Source: Sagittula sp. P11
Lineage (GTDB): Bacteria; Pseudomonadota; Alphaproteobacteria; Rhodobacterales; Rhodobacteraceae
Assembly: GCF_002814095.1 (NCBI RefSeq)
Contig: NZ_CP021913.1
Span: 1,178,001 to 1,242,000 of the forward strand
Direction: 5' to 3'
Length of the DNA stretch: 64,000 bases
The notes beneath the pieces were generated by a model. That model was not told the origin of the DNA, searched no databases, and was given only the letters and a program-made list of their open reading frames with translations. Shown here piece by piece: positions 54,565-62,887 of this stretch (position 1 is its first letter; every line of letters starts with the position of its first letter). The position numbers and the translations under genes are program-made.

Positions 54565-54776
54565 GGCAAAACTCCCTTTCTCCGCGGGTCCGGCAGGCGC
54601 GGCAAAGCGCCCCGAACCCGGCATTTCCGTCGCCCCGACAGTAGGGCGCACACCCGGTTCTGACCACCGGGTTTGCATCGCGGGCCATGAATCATTATCT
54701 TTAGGCATGAGCATGCGAGCCACCCGGGACGCCCCGGCCTCGCCAAACCCGTTTCCAAGACATCAGAGGTACACAC

Positions 54777-55205
54777 ATGACGCAGGTCAAAACCGGCGAC
54801 ACAGTTCAATTGCATTACACCGGAACGCTGGCAGACGGCGCCACCTTCGACAGCTCGCGCGGGCGCGATCCGCTGCAGTTCGAAGTGGGCTCCGGCCAGA
54901 TCATCCCCGGCCTCGACAAGGCCCTGCCCGGCATGACCGTGGGCGAGCAGAAGAAGCTGACGATCCCGGCGGACGAAGCCTACGGCCAGCCCGATCCGAA
55001 CGCGATGCAGGCCGTGCCGCGTTCCGAGATCCCGGCAGAGATCCCGCTCGACCTCGGCACCCAGCTGCAGGTCCAGACCCCGCAGGGTCAGGTCATGCCG
55101 GTGACGGTCGTCGAAGTGAACGAGGAACAGGTCACCCTCGACGCCAACCACCCGCTGGCCGGCAAGGACCTGACCTTCGACATCGAAGTCGTGGGCATCG
55201 CCTGA
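54777..55205 (+). CDS. FKBP-type peptidyl-prolyl isomerase, SlyD-like
   Basis: 142 residues: FKBP domain VKTGDTVQLHYTGTLADGATFDSS, GSGQIIPGLDKALPGMTVGEQKKLTIP, with the inserted chaperone (IF) flap AYGQPDPNAMQAVPRSEIPAEI... typical of SlyD, then NHPLAGKDLTFDIEVVGI. It lacks the His/Cys-rich metal-binding tail of E. coli SlyD. Cytoplasmic folding helper. AGAGGT before the start; a strong terminator follows. Confidence 0.9.
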   Translation: MTQVKTGDTVQLHYTGTLADGATFDSSRGRDPLQFEVGSGQIIPGLDKALPGMTVGEQKKLTIPADEAYGQPDPNAMQAVPRSEIPAEIPLDLGTQLQVQTPQGQVMPVTVVEVNEEQVTLDANHPLAGKDLTFDIEVVGIA

Positions 55206-55267
55206 ACGGCGGCCACGGACGCCCCGTTCCGGCGGGGTGCCGGCCTCCAGTGCCCGAGACCACACAC

Positions 55268-55309
55268 ACGGCCCCGCAGCCCCGCGCTGCGGGGCCGTCT
55301 TGTTTTCCC
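55268..55309 (+). terminator. Rho-independent terminator of the FKBP gene
   Basis: Perfect 13-base stem ACGGCCCCGCAGC / GCTGCGGGGCCGT with loop CCCGC (55268-55298), then CTTGTTTTCCC. Confidence 0.92.
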
Positions 55310-55600
55310 ACCCGCACCCGCCGATCCCGGCCGTCGCCCTGCCCCTGCCGGGCAGCGGCTTGGAGGGTGGGCCGCTGAAGCCCGCAGGGGCTTCAGTCGG
55401 GGCGCCCGGAAAGCTGCCCGCCGCAACACGACGCGACCGGCGCCGAAGGCAGCCGCCACGACCGCACGACCGACGGGCACGCACGGGAATGCCCCTCGCC
55501 CCCGCCCGACCACCGGGCGTTCCAGGGTCGCCCCCCCGTCGCAGCCCGCTTTCCCGCCTTCCTTAACGCCCTCCGTGAACGGAAATTAACCAACCTTGCC

Positions 55601-55635
55601 AACCGGCCGGAAAGGCCCCCCGAACCGGCCGGTTC
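55601..55635. promoter_or_regulatory. Repeated AACCGGCCGG sites upstream of pcaD
   Basis: AACCGGCCGG at 55601-55610 recurs at 55623-55632 inside the 14-base palindrome GAACCGGCCGGTTC (55622-55635). The 22-base offset is about two helical turns, fitting a dimeric regulator binding twice on the same face. Confidence 0.4.
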
Positions 55636-55640
55636 GCCCC

Positions 55641-55655
55641 ATAACATCCGGTTAA
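55641..55655. promoter_or_regulatory. PcaQ-like box upstream of pcaD
   Basis: ATAAC-ATCC-GGTTAA. In Sinorhizobium the LysR regulator PcaQ binds ATAACC-N4-GGTTAA before pcaD; this site is one base short of that. A second inverted pair, TCAACC-AA-GGTTAA, lies at 55784-55797 near the start codon. No pcaQ gene is in the window. Confidence 0.5.
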
Positions 55656-55821
55656 CGTCCCTCCGGCCCGGCGTCGGCTTGTGGCCCGCGCCCCGGCCAA
55701 CCTCAAGATATGGCCAGCGCCGCGCCACCGGACGCCTCGTTAACCCGCCACACGCCCCTGTCCGCAACACCTTCCGCAGGTCGTCAACCAAGGTTAAACA
55801 GGGGGCACACAGGAGGCCCCA

Positions 55822-56607
55822 ATGCAGACAGTCCAGCTCGGCGACACCCGTATCCACTATGCCCTGACCGGCCCGGAGGACGGCACCCCCGTCGTCTTCG
55901 CCAACTCGCTCGGCACCGACTTCCGGCTCTGGGACGAGATCCTGCCGATGCTGCCCGGAAACCTGCGAATCCTGCGTTTCGACAAGCGCGGCCACGGCCT
56001 CTCCGACACGCCCAAGGGCCCTTATTCCATGGGCGCGCTGATCACCGACACCGAACGCCTGATGGACCATCTCGGGCTGAAAGACACGATCTTCGTGGGC
56101 CTCTCCATCGGCGGCATGATCGCACAGGGACTGGCCGCCAAGCGCCTCGATCTGGTGCGCGCCATGGTGCTCTCGAACACCGCCGCCAAGATCGGCACGC
56201 GCGACATGTGGGCCGAACGCATCGCCAATGTCGAAAAGGCCGGCCTCGCCGACATCGTCGATCCCACGATGGACCGCTGGTTCTCCAAGCCCTTCCACCA
56301 GACCGACGAATTCCCCGCCTGGCGCAACATGTTCCTGCGCACCCCGGCCGAGGGCTGGACCGGCTGCGCCGCCGCCATCTCAGGCACCGATTTCATGAGT
56401 TCCACCAGCGGGTTGCGCCTGCCGACGCTGGCCATCGCCGGATCCGAGGACGGCTCCACCCCGCCCGATCTGGTGTTCGAAACCGCCGACCTGATCCCCG
56501 GCAGCCAGAAGCACCTGATCCGTAACGCCGGTCATCTGCCCTGCGTGGAACAGCCCGAGGAATACGCCCGCGTCCTCACCGATTTCCTGAAGGCCCAGTG
56601 CGCATGA
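55822..56607 (+). CDS. pcaD: 3-oxoadipate enol-lactonase
   Basis: 261-residue alpha/beta hydrolase opening 3-oxoadipate enol-lactone to 3-oxoadipate in the beta-ketoadipate pathway. HYALTGPEDGTPVVFANSLGTDFRLWD, FDKRGHGLSD, nucleophile Ser95 in GLSIGG, AGSEDGSTPPDL (Asp) and RNAGHLPCVEQPEEY (His) follow the PcaD pattern closely. It is first of a probable operon pcaD-esterase-pcaB-exporter. The protocatechuate dioxygenase (pcaHG) and decarboxylase (pcaC) genes normally alongside are absent here. Good GGAGG ribosome site. Confidence 0.9.
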   Translation: MQTVQLGDTRIHYALTGPEDGTPVVFANSLGTDFRLWDEILPMLPGNLRILRFDKRGHGLSDTPKGPYSMGALITDTERLMDHLGLKDTIFVGLSIGGMIAQGLAAKRLDLVRAMVLSNTAAKIGTRDMWAERIANVEKAGLADIVDPTMDRWFSKPFHQTDEFPAWRNMFLRTPAEGWTGCAAAISGTDFMSSTSGLRLPTLAIAGSEDGSTPPDLVFETADLIPGSQKHLIRNAGHLPCVEQPEEYARVLTDFLKAQCA

Positions 56608-56632
56608 CCGGCATGACGGGACAATCCGCCTG

Positions 56633-57343
56633 ATGGCCCGCTTCCTGCTGATCCACGGCGCGGCCCACGGCGCATGGTGCTGGCGCGACGTGATCCCGGC
56701 GCTCGAGACGCTGGGACACGAGGCCCGCGCCATCGACCTGCCCGGCCACGGCGACGACCCCACCCCGATCGAGCAGACCACGCTCCACGACTTTGGCCAG
56801 GCCATCGTCGACGCGCTGACCGAACCCGCCGTGGTCGTCGGCCACTCCATGGGCGGCTACTCCATCACCCAGGCCGCCGAGATCGACCCGGCCAACATCC
56901 GGCGCCTCGTCTACCTCTGCGCCTACACGCCCTGGCCGGGGCACAGCCTCGCACAGATGCGGATGCAGGCGGACGAACAGCCGCTGGTGCCGCTGATCCG
57001 CCTCTCGGACACCAAGCTCAGCTTCACCTTCGACCTCTCCGGGGGCACCGGCAACTTCTACCACGACTGCCCGCCCGGCACCGACGCCTACGCACTGCCC
57101 CGTCTCTGCGCCGAATCCACCGCGGCCTCCGGCACGGCCATCGCCCTGTCGCAAAAGTCGCAGGCCCTGCCGCGCAGCTACATCATCTGCACCGAAGACC
57201 GCGCCATCCCCCCGGATTTCCAACGCAAAATGGCCGAACGCTTCGCCCCCGAAGACGTGTTTTCGTTGCAAAGCTCCCACTCTCCGTTCTTCTCCATGCC
57301 GGGGGACCTTGCGTCTCTGCTTCACAAAATCGTTGCAATGTGA
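56633..57343 (+). CDS. Alpha/beta hydrolase, salicylate/pyrethroid esterase-like
   Basis: 236 residues: FLLIHGAAHGAWCWRDVIPALETLGHEARAIDLPGHG at the N-terminus, nucleophile Ser72 in VGHSMGGYSI, AYTPWPG, CTEDRAIPP (Asp) and SSHSPFFSMP (His). This is the plant methyl-salicylate-esterase/EstC-like group. Placed between pcaD and pcaB, it may release an aromatic acid from its ester to feed the pathway. It starts 25 bases after pcaD; no strong ribosome site (TGACGGGACAATCCGCCTG before ATG). Confidence 0.82.
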   Translation: MARFLLIHGAAHGAWCWRDVIPALETLGHEARAIDLPGHGDDPTPIEQTTLHDFGQAIVDALTEPAVVVGHSMGGYSITQAAEIDPANIRRLVYLCAYTPWPGHSLAQMRMQADEQPLVPLIRLSDTKLSFTFDLSGGTGNFYHDCPPGTDAYALPRLCAESTAASGTAIALSQKSQALPRSYIICTEDRAIPPDFQRKMAERFAPEDVFSLQSSHSPFFSMPGDLASLLHKIVAM

Positions 57344-57409
57344 CAGAGACCCCGGACTTCGGATGCCGCCACGCAAACCTGCGGCGCACGGAGGACAAAG
57401 GAACACGAC

Positions 57410-58735
57410 ATGCCCGCAACGCCCTTCGACAGCGCCCACCTGTCCGGTCTTTTCCCGACCGGTGAAACCGCGCGGCTGTTCTCCGACAGCGCCGAGGTCC
57501 GGGCGATGATGCTGGTCGAAGGCGCGCTGGCGCAGGTGCAGGGCGCCACGGGCGTGATCCCCGAAACCGCCGCCGCCGCGATCCACCGCGCATCGCTCGA
57601 ATGCCAGGTCGATCCCGTGGGGCTGGCCAAGGCCACGGCGCAGAACGGCGTGATGACACCTGCACTGGTCGCCGCCTTCCGCGAGGCGATGATGGCCCCC
57701 GAGCATGCGCAGTACCTGCATTGGGGCGCGACATCGCAGGACATCCAGGACACCGGGCTGATGCTGCGGCTGAGGCAGGCGCTGGCGCTGCAGGAGGACC
57801 GGCTGAAGGCCACGCTGAAAGGGCTGGCAAAGCTTGCAGGCGATCACGCCGAGACGCCGATGGCCGCCCGCACCTACGGCCAGCACGCGACGCCCACCGC
57901 CTTCGGCGCGCAGGTCGCGCAATGGGGCTGGCCGCTGCTGACCGCGCTCGAGGACCTGCCCCGCGTGCGCGCCCAGCTTTTCGTGTCCCTGTCCGGCGCG
58001 GCAGGCACCGCATCCGCCCTCGGCCCCGATCCCGTGGCCCTGCGCGCCGCGCTGGCCGAAAAGCTGGGCCTGAACGATCCCGGCCACGCCTGGCACACCG
58101 ACCGCACGCCCGTGCTGACCATCGCCGGGTGGTTCGCCCGCACCGCGCTGGCCGCGGGCAAGATGGGTGAGGACCTCGTTCTCGCCACCCAGTCCGGCCT
58201 ATCCGAGGTCCGCCTCGGCGGTGCCGGGGCCTCATCCACCATGCCGCAGAAACAGAACCCGGTTGCGCCCTCCGCCATGGTTGCGCTGGCCCGCCACGTG
58301 CAGGGCCTGTCCGCCACTCTGGACGGCGCGGCCCTGCACCGGCAGCAGCGCGACGGCGCCACGTGGTTCACCGAATGGCTGACCCTGCCGCAGCTGGTGC
58401 TGGCAGCGTCCGCCGCGTTGACACTTATGCAAGACTTGTCAGAGACACTCTCTCCCGACACGAGCGCCATGCAGACGACGCTCGACGCCACCGGCGGCCT
58501 CCTGATCGCCGAGGCACTCTCCTTCGCCCTGACCGACCGGATGCCCCGGCCACAGGCGCAGGCCGCCGTCAAGGACCTCATCAAATCGGCCCAAACCTCC
58601 GGCACGCCGCTGACCGACGCGGCCCGTGCGGAATGGCCCGACCTGCCGGCGGACCTCTTCGACGCGACCCGCCAGCTCGGGACCGCCCCGGACGAGGCCC
58701 GCGCCTTCGCCGCTGCCGTGACAAAGGCGATCTGA
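57410..58735 (+). CDS. pcaB: 3-carboxy-cis,cis-muconate cycloisomerase
   Basis: 441-residue member of the fumarase/aspartase superfamily converting 3-carboxymuconate to 4-carboxymuconolactone in protocatechuate breakdown. N-terminal FPTGETARLFSDSAEVRAMM, middle HWGATSQDIQDTGLMLRLRQA, and the superfamily loop GGAGASSTMPQKQNP are all present. The usual C-terminal extension of PcaB is retained (VKDLIKSAQTSGTPL). AGGACAAAGGAAC lies before the ATG. The next gene begins three bases after its stop. Confidence 0.9.
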   Translation: MPATPFDSAHLSGLFPTGETARLFSDSAEVRAMMLVEGALAQVQGATGVIPETAAAAIHRASLECQVDPVGLAKATAQNGVMTPALVAAFREAMMAPEHAQYLHWGATSQDIQDTGLMLRLRQALALQEDRLKATLKGLAKLAGDHAETPMAARTYGQHATPTAFGAQVAQWGWPLLTALEDLPRVRAQLFVSLSGAAGTASALGPDPVALRAALAEKLGLNDPGHAWHTDRTPVLTIAGWFARTALAAGKMGEDLVLATQSGLSEVRLGGAGASSTMPQKQNPVAPSAMVALARHVQGLSATLDGAALHRQQRDGATWFTEWLTLPQLVLAASAALTLMQDLSETLSPDTSAMQTTLDATGGLLIAEALSFALTDRMPRPQAQAAVKDLIKSAQTSGTPLTDAARAEWPDLPADLFDATRQLGTAPDEARAFAAAVTKAI

Positions 58736-58738
58736 CCC

Positions 58739-59944
58739 TTGCGCCTGCCCGTCCTCTTCCTCCTCATCACCGTGGCCATCGACGCCATGGGCATCGGCCT
58801 GATCCTCCCGGTCATGCCGGACCTGATCGAGGAAGTCTCCGGCCGCGGCCTCTCCGGCGCGGCGCTCTGGGGCGGGGTCCTGGGCACGGTCTTCGCGGCG
58901 ATGCAGTTCCTGTTTGCGCCGCTTCTGGGCGCGCTGTCTGACACCTACGGGCGCAAACCCATCCTGCTGGGCACGCTGGCGCTGATGGTCGTGGACTACG
59001 CGGTGATGGGCATGACCCACAGCCTCGTGGTGCTGCTGATCGCCCGGATCATCGGCGGCTTCGCCTCCGCCACGCATTCCACCGCCTTCGCCGCCATGGC
59101 CGACCTCTCCCCGCCGGAGAAACGCTCCGCCGCCTTCGGGCTGATCGGCGCGGCCTTCGGACTGGGCTTCGTCCTCGGCCCCACCATCGGCGGCCTTCTG
59201 GGAGAGTTCGGGACCCGCGCGCCCTTCTGGGCCGCCGCCGTGCTGGCCGCGCTTAACACGATCCTCGGCCTGCTCGCCTTCCCCGAGACCATCAAGCCCG
59301 AGAACCGCCGCCGCTTCCGCCTGCGTGAAGCCAACCCGTTCAGCGCCTTCCTCATCATGACGCGCGTGCCGGGCATCCGCCGCGGGCTGGCGATCATGTT
59401 CCTCTACCACGTGGCCTTCGCGGTCTATCCTTCCGTCTGGGCGTTCTTCGGCCATGCGCAGTTCGGCTGGTCCAGCGCGATCATCGGCACCACCCTCGGC
59501 GCCTTCGGCCTGTCCTTCGCCTTCGTGCAGGCGGGGGTGATCCGGCTCCTGCTCAGGCGGTTCGGAGAATCGGGGACGGTGGTCTTCGGCCTCCTGTGCG
59601 CCGCCATCGCCTACGCGCTGATCCCCTTCCTCGACAACACCCGCACGGTGCTGGCGCTGATCCCGCTCGCGGCACTCGGCGGCACCTTCGGCCCGGCGAT
59701 GCAGGGCATGATGAGCCAGAGCCTCGGCGACGACCGGCAGGGGGCGCTGCAGGGCCTGCTGACCTCAACCGCCGCGCTGGCCGCCGCCGTCTCGCCGATC
59801 ATGATGACCTCCGTCTTCGCCGCCTTCACGGCGCCGGAACGGGCCGATCCCTTCCCCGGTGCGCCGTTCCTCGTGTCGCTCGGGCTGATCGTCGTGGCGC
59901 TGACGCTGTTCCTCACCCGCGCGCCCAGACACGCGGTCGCCTGA
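58739..59944 (+). CDS. MFS exporter, TetA-like (TTG start)
   Basis: 401-residue inner-membrane transporter with 12 helices. Helix 1 and loop 2-3 (IDAMGIGLILPVMPDLIEE, GALSDTYGRKPILL with the MFS A-motif) and GFASATHSTAFAAMADLSPPEKRSAAFGLIGAAFGLGFVLGP (motif C region) place it in the DHA1/TetA group. Its location after pcaB suggests export of an aromatic or intermediate, or drug efflux. The only start before helix 1 is TTG at 58739; an ATG within helix 1 would remove half of it. Confidence 0.83.
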   Translation: MRLPVLFLLITVAIDAMGIGLILPVMPDLIEEVSGRGLSGAALWGGVLGTVFAAMQFLFAPLLGALSDTYGRKPILLGTLALMVVDYAVMGMTHSLVVLLIARIIGGFASATHSTAFAAMADLSPPEKRSAAFGLIGAAFGLGFVLGPTIGGLLGEFGTRAPFWAAAVLAALNTILGLLAFPETIKPENRRRFRLREANPFSAFLIMTRVPGIRRGLAIMFLYHVAFAVYPSVWAFFGHAQFGWSSAIIGTTLGAFGLSFAFVQAGVIRLLLRRFGESGTVVFGLLCAAIAYALIPFLDNTRTVLALIPLAALGGTFGPAMQGMMSQSLGDDRQGALQGLLTSTAALAAAVSPIMMTSVFAAFTAPERADPFPGAPFLVSLGLIVVALTLFLTRAPRHAVA

Positions 59945-60044
59945 AAACCCCGGCCTCATTCGCCCTTCTGCCGCCCCCATGTCGTTTTCCGGCTTGAACC
60001 CCGGGACGAGGCGGTGAACCCTCCGGGAAAACAGGGAGACTGGG

Positions 60045-61130
60045 ATGACACGCATCCGCGCGGCGGTCTGCACCGCCTTCAACGCGCCTCTGACGATCGA
60101 GGACCTCGATCTGCGCGCCCCCGGAACCGGCGAGATCGAGGTCACGCTGGAGGCGGTCGCCATCTGCCATTCCGACATCTCCTACGCCGACGGCGCATGG
60201 GGCGGCGACCTTCCGGCCGTCTACGGCCACGAGGCCTCCGGCCGCATCACCGCGCTCGGCGATGGCGTGAAGGGCCTCTCCGAAGGCGACCGGGTCGTGG
60301 TCACGTTGATCCGTTCCTGCGGGGCCTGCGTGAACTGCAACTCGGGCAAGCCGACGATCTGCGAAAACCAGGGCGGACGCCCCTCGCCCCTGTCCCGCCC
60401 CGACGGCACCCCGGTCGTGCAGGCGATGAACTGCGGCGCCTTCGCCGAGCGCGTCGTCGTGGATCAGAGCCAGGTCGTGCCGCTCCCCGAAACCCTGCCC
60501 GCCGAGGGCGTCTGCCTCCTGGCCTGCGGCGTCATCACCGGCATCGGCGCGGTGGTCAACGCCGGCCGCCTGCGCGCCGGAGAGGACGTGGTGGTGATCG
60601 GCGCCGGCGGCGTCGGCCTGAACGCCATCCAGGGCGCCCGCATCGCCGGCGCCCGCCGCATCGTCGCCGTCGACATGTCGGAGGCCAAGCTGGAGATCGC
60701 CCGCGAATTCGGCGCCACCGATGCCGTGCTGGGCACGTCGAAGGCCCCGTGGAAAGCCGCGTTGAAGGCCCTCGGAAAGGGCGCCGACGTGGTCGCCGTG
60801 ACCGTCGGCGCCATCCCGGCCTACGAACAGGCGATGCGCTACCTCGGCTGGGGCGGACGCTTGGTCATGGTCGGCATGCCCCATACCGGCGCCATGGCTC
60901 AGTACGAACCCGTCGTCCCCGCCTACACCGGCCAGCAGATGATCGGCTCCAAGATGGGCGACGTGGTGATCCGCCGCGACATCCCCTGGATGGCCGACCT
61001 CTACCGCCAGGGCCGCCTCAAGCTCGACGAACTGGTCTCCGGGCGCTGGTCCCTCGACCAGATCAACGAGGCCATCGCCGACACCAAGACCGGCGGCGCC
61101 CGCCGCAACGTCATCCTCTTCGACACCTGA
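60045..61130 (+). CDS. Zinc-dependent alcohol dehydrogenase (MDR family)
   Basis: 361 residues. Catalytic zinc ligands in AICHSDISY (Cys), YGHEASG (His-Glu) and LLACGVITG (Cys); structural zinc cysteines in SCGACVNCNSGKPTICEN; Rossmann motif GAGGVGLNA. Class III-type length and the CHSDISYADG loop fit aryl- or S-(hydroxymethyl)glutathione-like dehydrogenases, but specificity is open. GGGAGAC precedes the ATG. Followed by the dispersed repeat and the enolase-superfamily gene; possibly one transcription unit. Confidence 0.88.
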   Translation: MTRIRAAVCTAFNAPLTIEDLDLRAPGTGEIEVTLEAVAICHSDISYADGAWGGDLPAVYGHEASGRITALGDGVKGLSEGDRVVVTLIRSCGACVNCNSGKPTICENQGGRPSPLSRPDGTPVVQAMNCGAFAERVVVDQSQVVPLPETLPAEGVCLLACGVITGIGAVVNAGRLRAGEDVVVIGAGGVGLNAIQGARIAGARRIVAVDMSEAKLEIAREFGATDAVLGTSKAPWKAALKALGKGADVVAVTVGAIPAYEQAMRYLGWGGRLVMVGMPHTGAMAQYEPVVPAYTGQQMIGSKMGDVVIRRDIPWMADLYRQGRLKLDELVSGRWSLDQINEAIADTKTGGARRNVILFDT

Positions 61131-61157
61131 CCCCACACAGGTCACGCCGCCCCGCCC

Positions 61158-61213
61158 CTTCATCTTGGCAGAAATACCTCGGAGGGGGTCCGGGGGAGGC
61201 AGCGCCTCTCCCG
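61158..61213 (-). repeat. Dispersed intergenic repeat, copy 3
   Basis: On the minus strand: hairpin CGGGAGAGGC-GCT-GCCTCCCCCG (61213-61191), then GACCCCCTCCGAGGTATTT and CTGCCAAGATGAAG (to 61158). Same architecture as copy 1 (GC hairpin, ACCCC..GAGGTATT, CCAAGATGAAG), opposite orientation. Confidence 0.65.
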
Positions 61214-61262
61214 GCCGGTCGGGTCGCGGAACGCGGCCCGAAACCATGCAGGAGCACAGCCC

Positions 61263-62495
61263 ATGATCCTCAAGGACCTCGACATCATCGTCACCGCCCC
61301 GCCGCACCCCGGCTGGGGGGGCCGCTACTGGATCCTCGTCAAGCTCACCACCGGCGACGGCATCACCGGATGGGGCGAATGCTACGCCGCCTCGGTGGGT
61401 CCCAAGGCCATGACCGCGGTGATCGAGGATGTCTTCAAGCGCTACGTCGAGGGCGAGTCCGCCGAGAACATCGAACGCATGTTCCGCCGCGCCTATTCCT
61501 CGGGCTTCACCCAGCGCCCCGACCTCACCGTCATGGGCGCCTTCTCGGGGCTCGAGATCGCCTGCTGGGACATCCTCGGCAAGGCGCGCGGGCGCCCGGT
61601 CTGGGCGCTGATGGGCGGGCTGATGAACGAACGCATCCGCGCCTACACCTACCTCTACCCGCTGGCGCAGCATAACCTCGCCGACTTCTGGACCGCGCCC
61701 GACCAGGCCGCCGAGGCCGCCGCCGACTGCGTCGCGCGCGGGTTTACCGCGGTGAAGTTCGACCCCGCCGGCCCCTACACCATGCGCGGCGGTCACCAGC
61801 CCGCGATGTCCGACATCACCCGTTCCGTGGCCTTCTGCAGCCACGTGCGCGAGGCGGTGGGCGACCGGGCGGACCTGCTCTTCGGCACGCACGGGCAGTT
61901 CACCACGGCGGGCGCCATCCGGCTCGGGCAGGCGATCGAGCCTTACAATCCCCTGTGGTACGAGGAACCGATCCCGCCCGACAACCTGCTCGAGTTCGCC
62001 CAGGTCGCAAGCCAGGTCCGCATCCCCATCGCCACCGGCGAGCGCATGACCACCCGGTCGGAATTCGCCACCCTCCTGCGCACCGGCGGGGCAAAGATCC
62101 TGCAACCGGCGCTTGGCCGCGTCGGCGGTCTCTGGGAGGCGCGCAAGCTGGCCGCGCTGGCGGAGTCGTTCAATGCCGAGATGGCCCCCCACCTCTATGC
62201 CGGTCCGGTCGAATGGGCCGCCAACATCCAGCTCGCCGCCTGCATCCCCAACCTGCTGATCGCCGAAACCATCGAGACCGATTTCCACCACCGGCTGATC
62301 AAGGGATCGATCCGGGAGGAAAACGGCTTTGTCGCAGCGCCCACCGCCCCCGGGCTCGGCATCGAGGTGGACGAGGACCTTGCCCGCGCCCATCCCTACA
62401 CCGGCAACGATCTGCATCTCCAGATGCAGGATGAGCCCTGCAACTATGCGGAAGGCAACCGATTCCAGGGTGGCGCGCCCGCCCATGACGAGTAA
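61263..62495 (+). CDS. Mandelate racemase/muconate lactonizing enzyme family protein
   Basis: 410-residue enolase-superfamily protein. N-terminal capping domain (GWGECYAASVGPKAM), then barrel: lysine in AVKFDPAGPY, GTHGQFTTAGAIRLGQAIEPY, WYEEPIPPDN and IATGERMTT (the two metal-binding Glu). The first metal ligand, usually Asp/Glu before HG, is Thr here (GTHGQF), and the QPD of the His-Asp dyad reads QPALGRVGG; the dyad His (APHLYAGP) remains. So chemistry probably departs from sugar-acid dehydration. Substrate unknown; likely sugar acid or lactone. Confidence 0.8.
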   Translation: MILKDLDIIVTAPPHPGWGGRYWILVKLTTGDGITGWGECYAASVGPKAMTAVIEDVFKRYVEGESAENIERMFRRAYSSGFTQRPDLTVMGAFSGLEIACWDILGKARGRPVWALMGGLMNERIRAYTYLYPLAQHNLADFWTAPDQAAEAAADCVARGFTAVKFDPAGPYTMRGGHQPAMSDITRSVAFCSHVREAVGDRADLLFGTHGQFTTAGAIRLGQAIEPYNPLWYEEPIPPDNLLEFAQVASQVRIPIATGERMTTRSEFATLLRTGGAKILQPALGRVGGLWEARKLAALAESFNAEMAPHLYAGPVEWAANIQLAACIPNLLIAETIETDFHHRLIKGSIREENGFVAAPTAPGLGIEVDEDLARAHPYTGNDLHLQMQDEPCNYAEGNRFQGGAPAHDE

Positions 62496-62554
62496 TCTCG
62501 CATTTTCCGAATCACCCGGCTATACAGTCCCGAGACCGGACCCAGGACCTGACC

Positions 62555-62887
62555 ATGGACCAGAAAGCCCCCCCGGCGCCGCCGGAAGAAATGGAAGCCA
62601 ACGCCCGCAACGCCTCTGCGTTCCTCAAGACGCTGGCGCATGAAGGCCGCCTGATGATCCTCTGCCATCTGGGCGGGGGCGAGAAATCCGTCGGCGAGCT
62701 GGAAGAACTCCTGGGCATCCGTCAGGCCGCGGTCAGCCAGATGCTCGCCCGCCTGCGCGAAGAGGGGCTGGTGGTCACCCGGCGCGAGGGCAAGACGATC
62801 TACTACAGCCTCGCGAACGAGAACACCTCGCGCGTGATCGCTCTGCTCTACGAGATGTTCTGCGCAGCGCCCGATGCCGACTGCTGA
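62555..62887 (+). CDS. ArsR-family regulator, SqrR/BigR-like
   Basis: 110-residue winged-helix repressor. ANARNASAFLKTLAHEGRLMILCHLGGGEKSVGELEELLGIRQAAVSQMLARLREEGLVVTRREG-type ArsR core. Two cysteines, C37 (LMILC) and C103 (EMFC), are 66 residues apart, as C41 and C107 are in Rhodobacter SqrR, where a tetrasulfide bridge formed by reactive sulfur releases DNA. It lacks the CxC arsenic or cadmium site of ArsR/SmtB. A sulfide- or persulfide-responsive repressor is therefore likely. No sulfide-oxidation gene is nearby in the window. Confidence 0.85.
   Translation: MDQKAPPAPPEEMEANARNASAFLKTLAHEGRLMILCHLGGGEKSVGELEELLGIRQAAVSQMLARLREEGLVVTRREGKTIYYSLANENTSRVIALLYEMFCAAPDADC

Larger units (their letters stand above)
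55310..55821. other. Long leader region of the pca genes
   Basis: About 510 bases without a supported gene. The second half is A/T-richer than its surroundings and contains four TTAA-bearing motifs, a 14-base palindrome and a PcaQ-like box listed separately. It ends with AGGAGG-type ACAGGAGGCCCC before pcaD. Confidence 0.6.

Noticed and set aside
55563-55800. CtrA binding sites from several TTAA motifs before pcaD
   Set aside because: Spacing does not fit TTAA-N7-TTAA; the GGTTAA inverted pairs fit a PcaQ-like regulator better.
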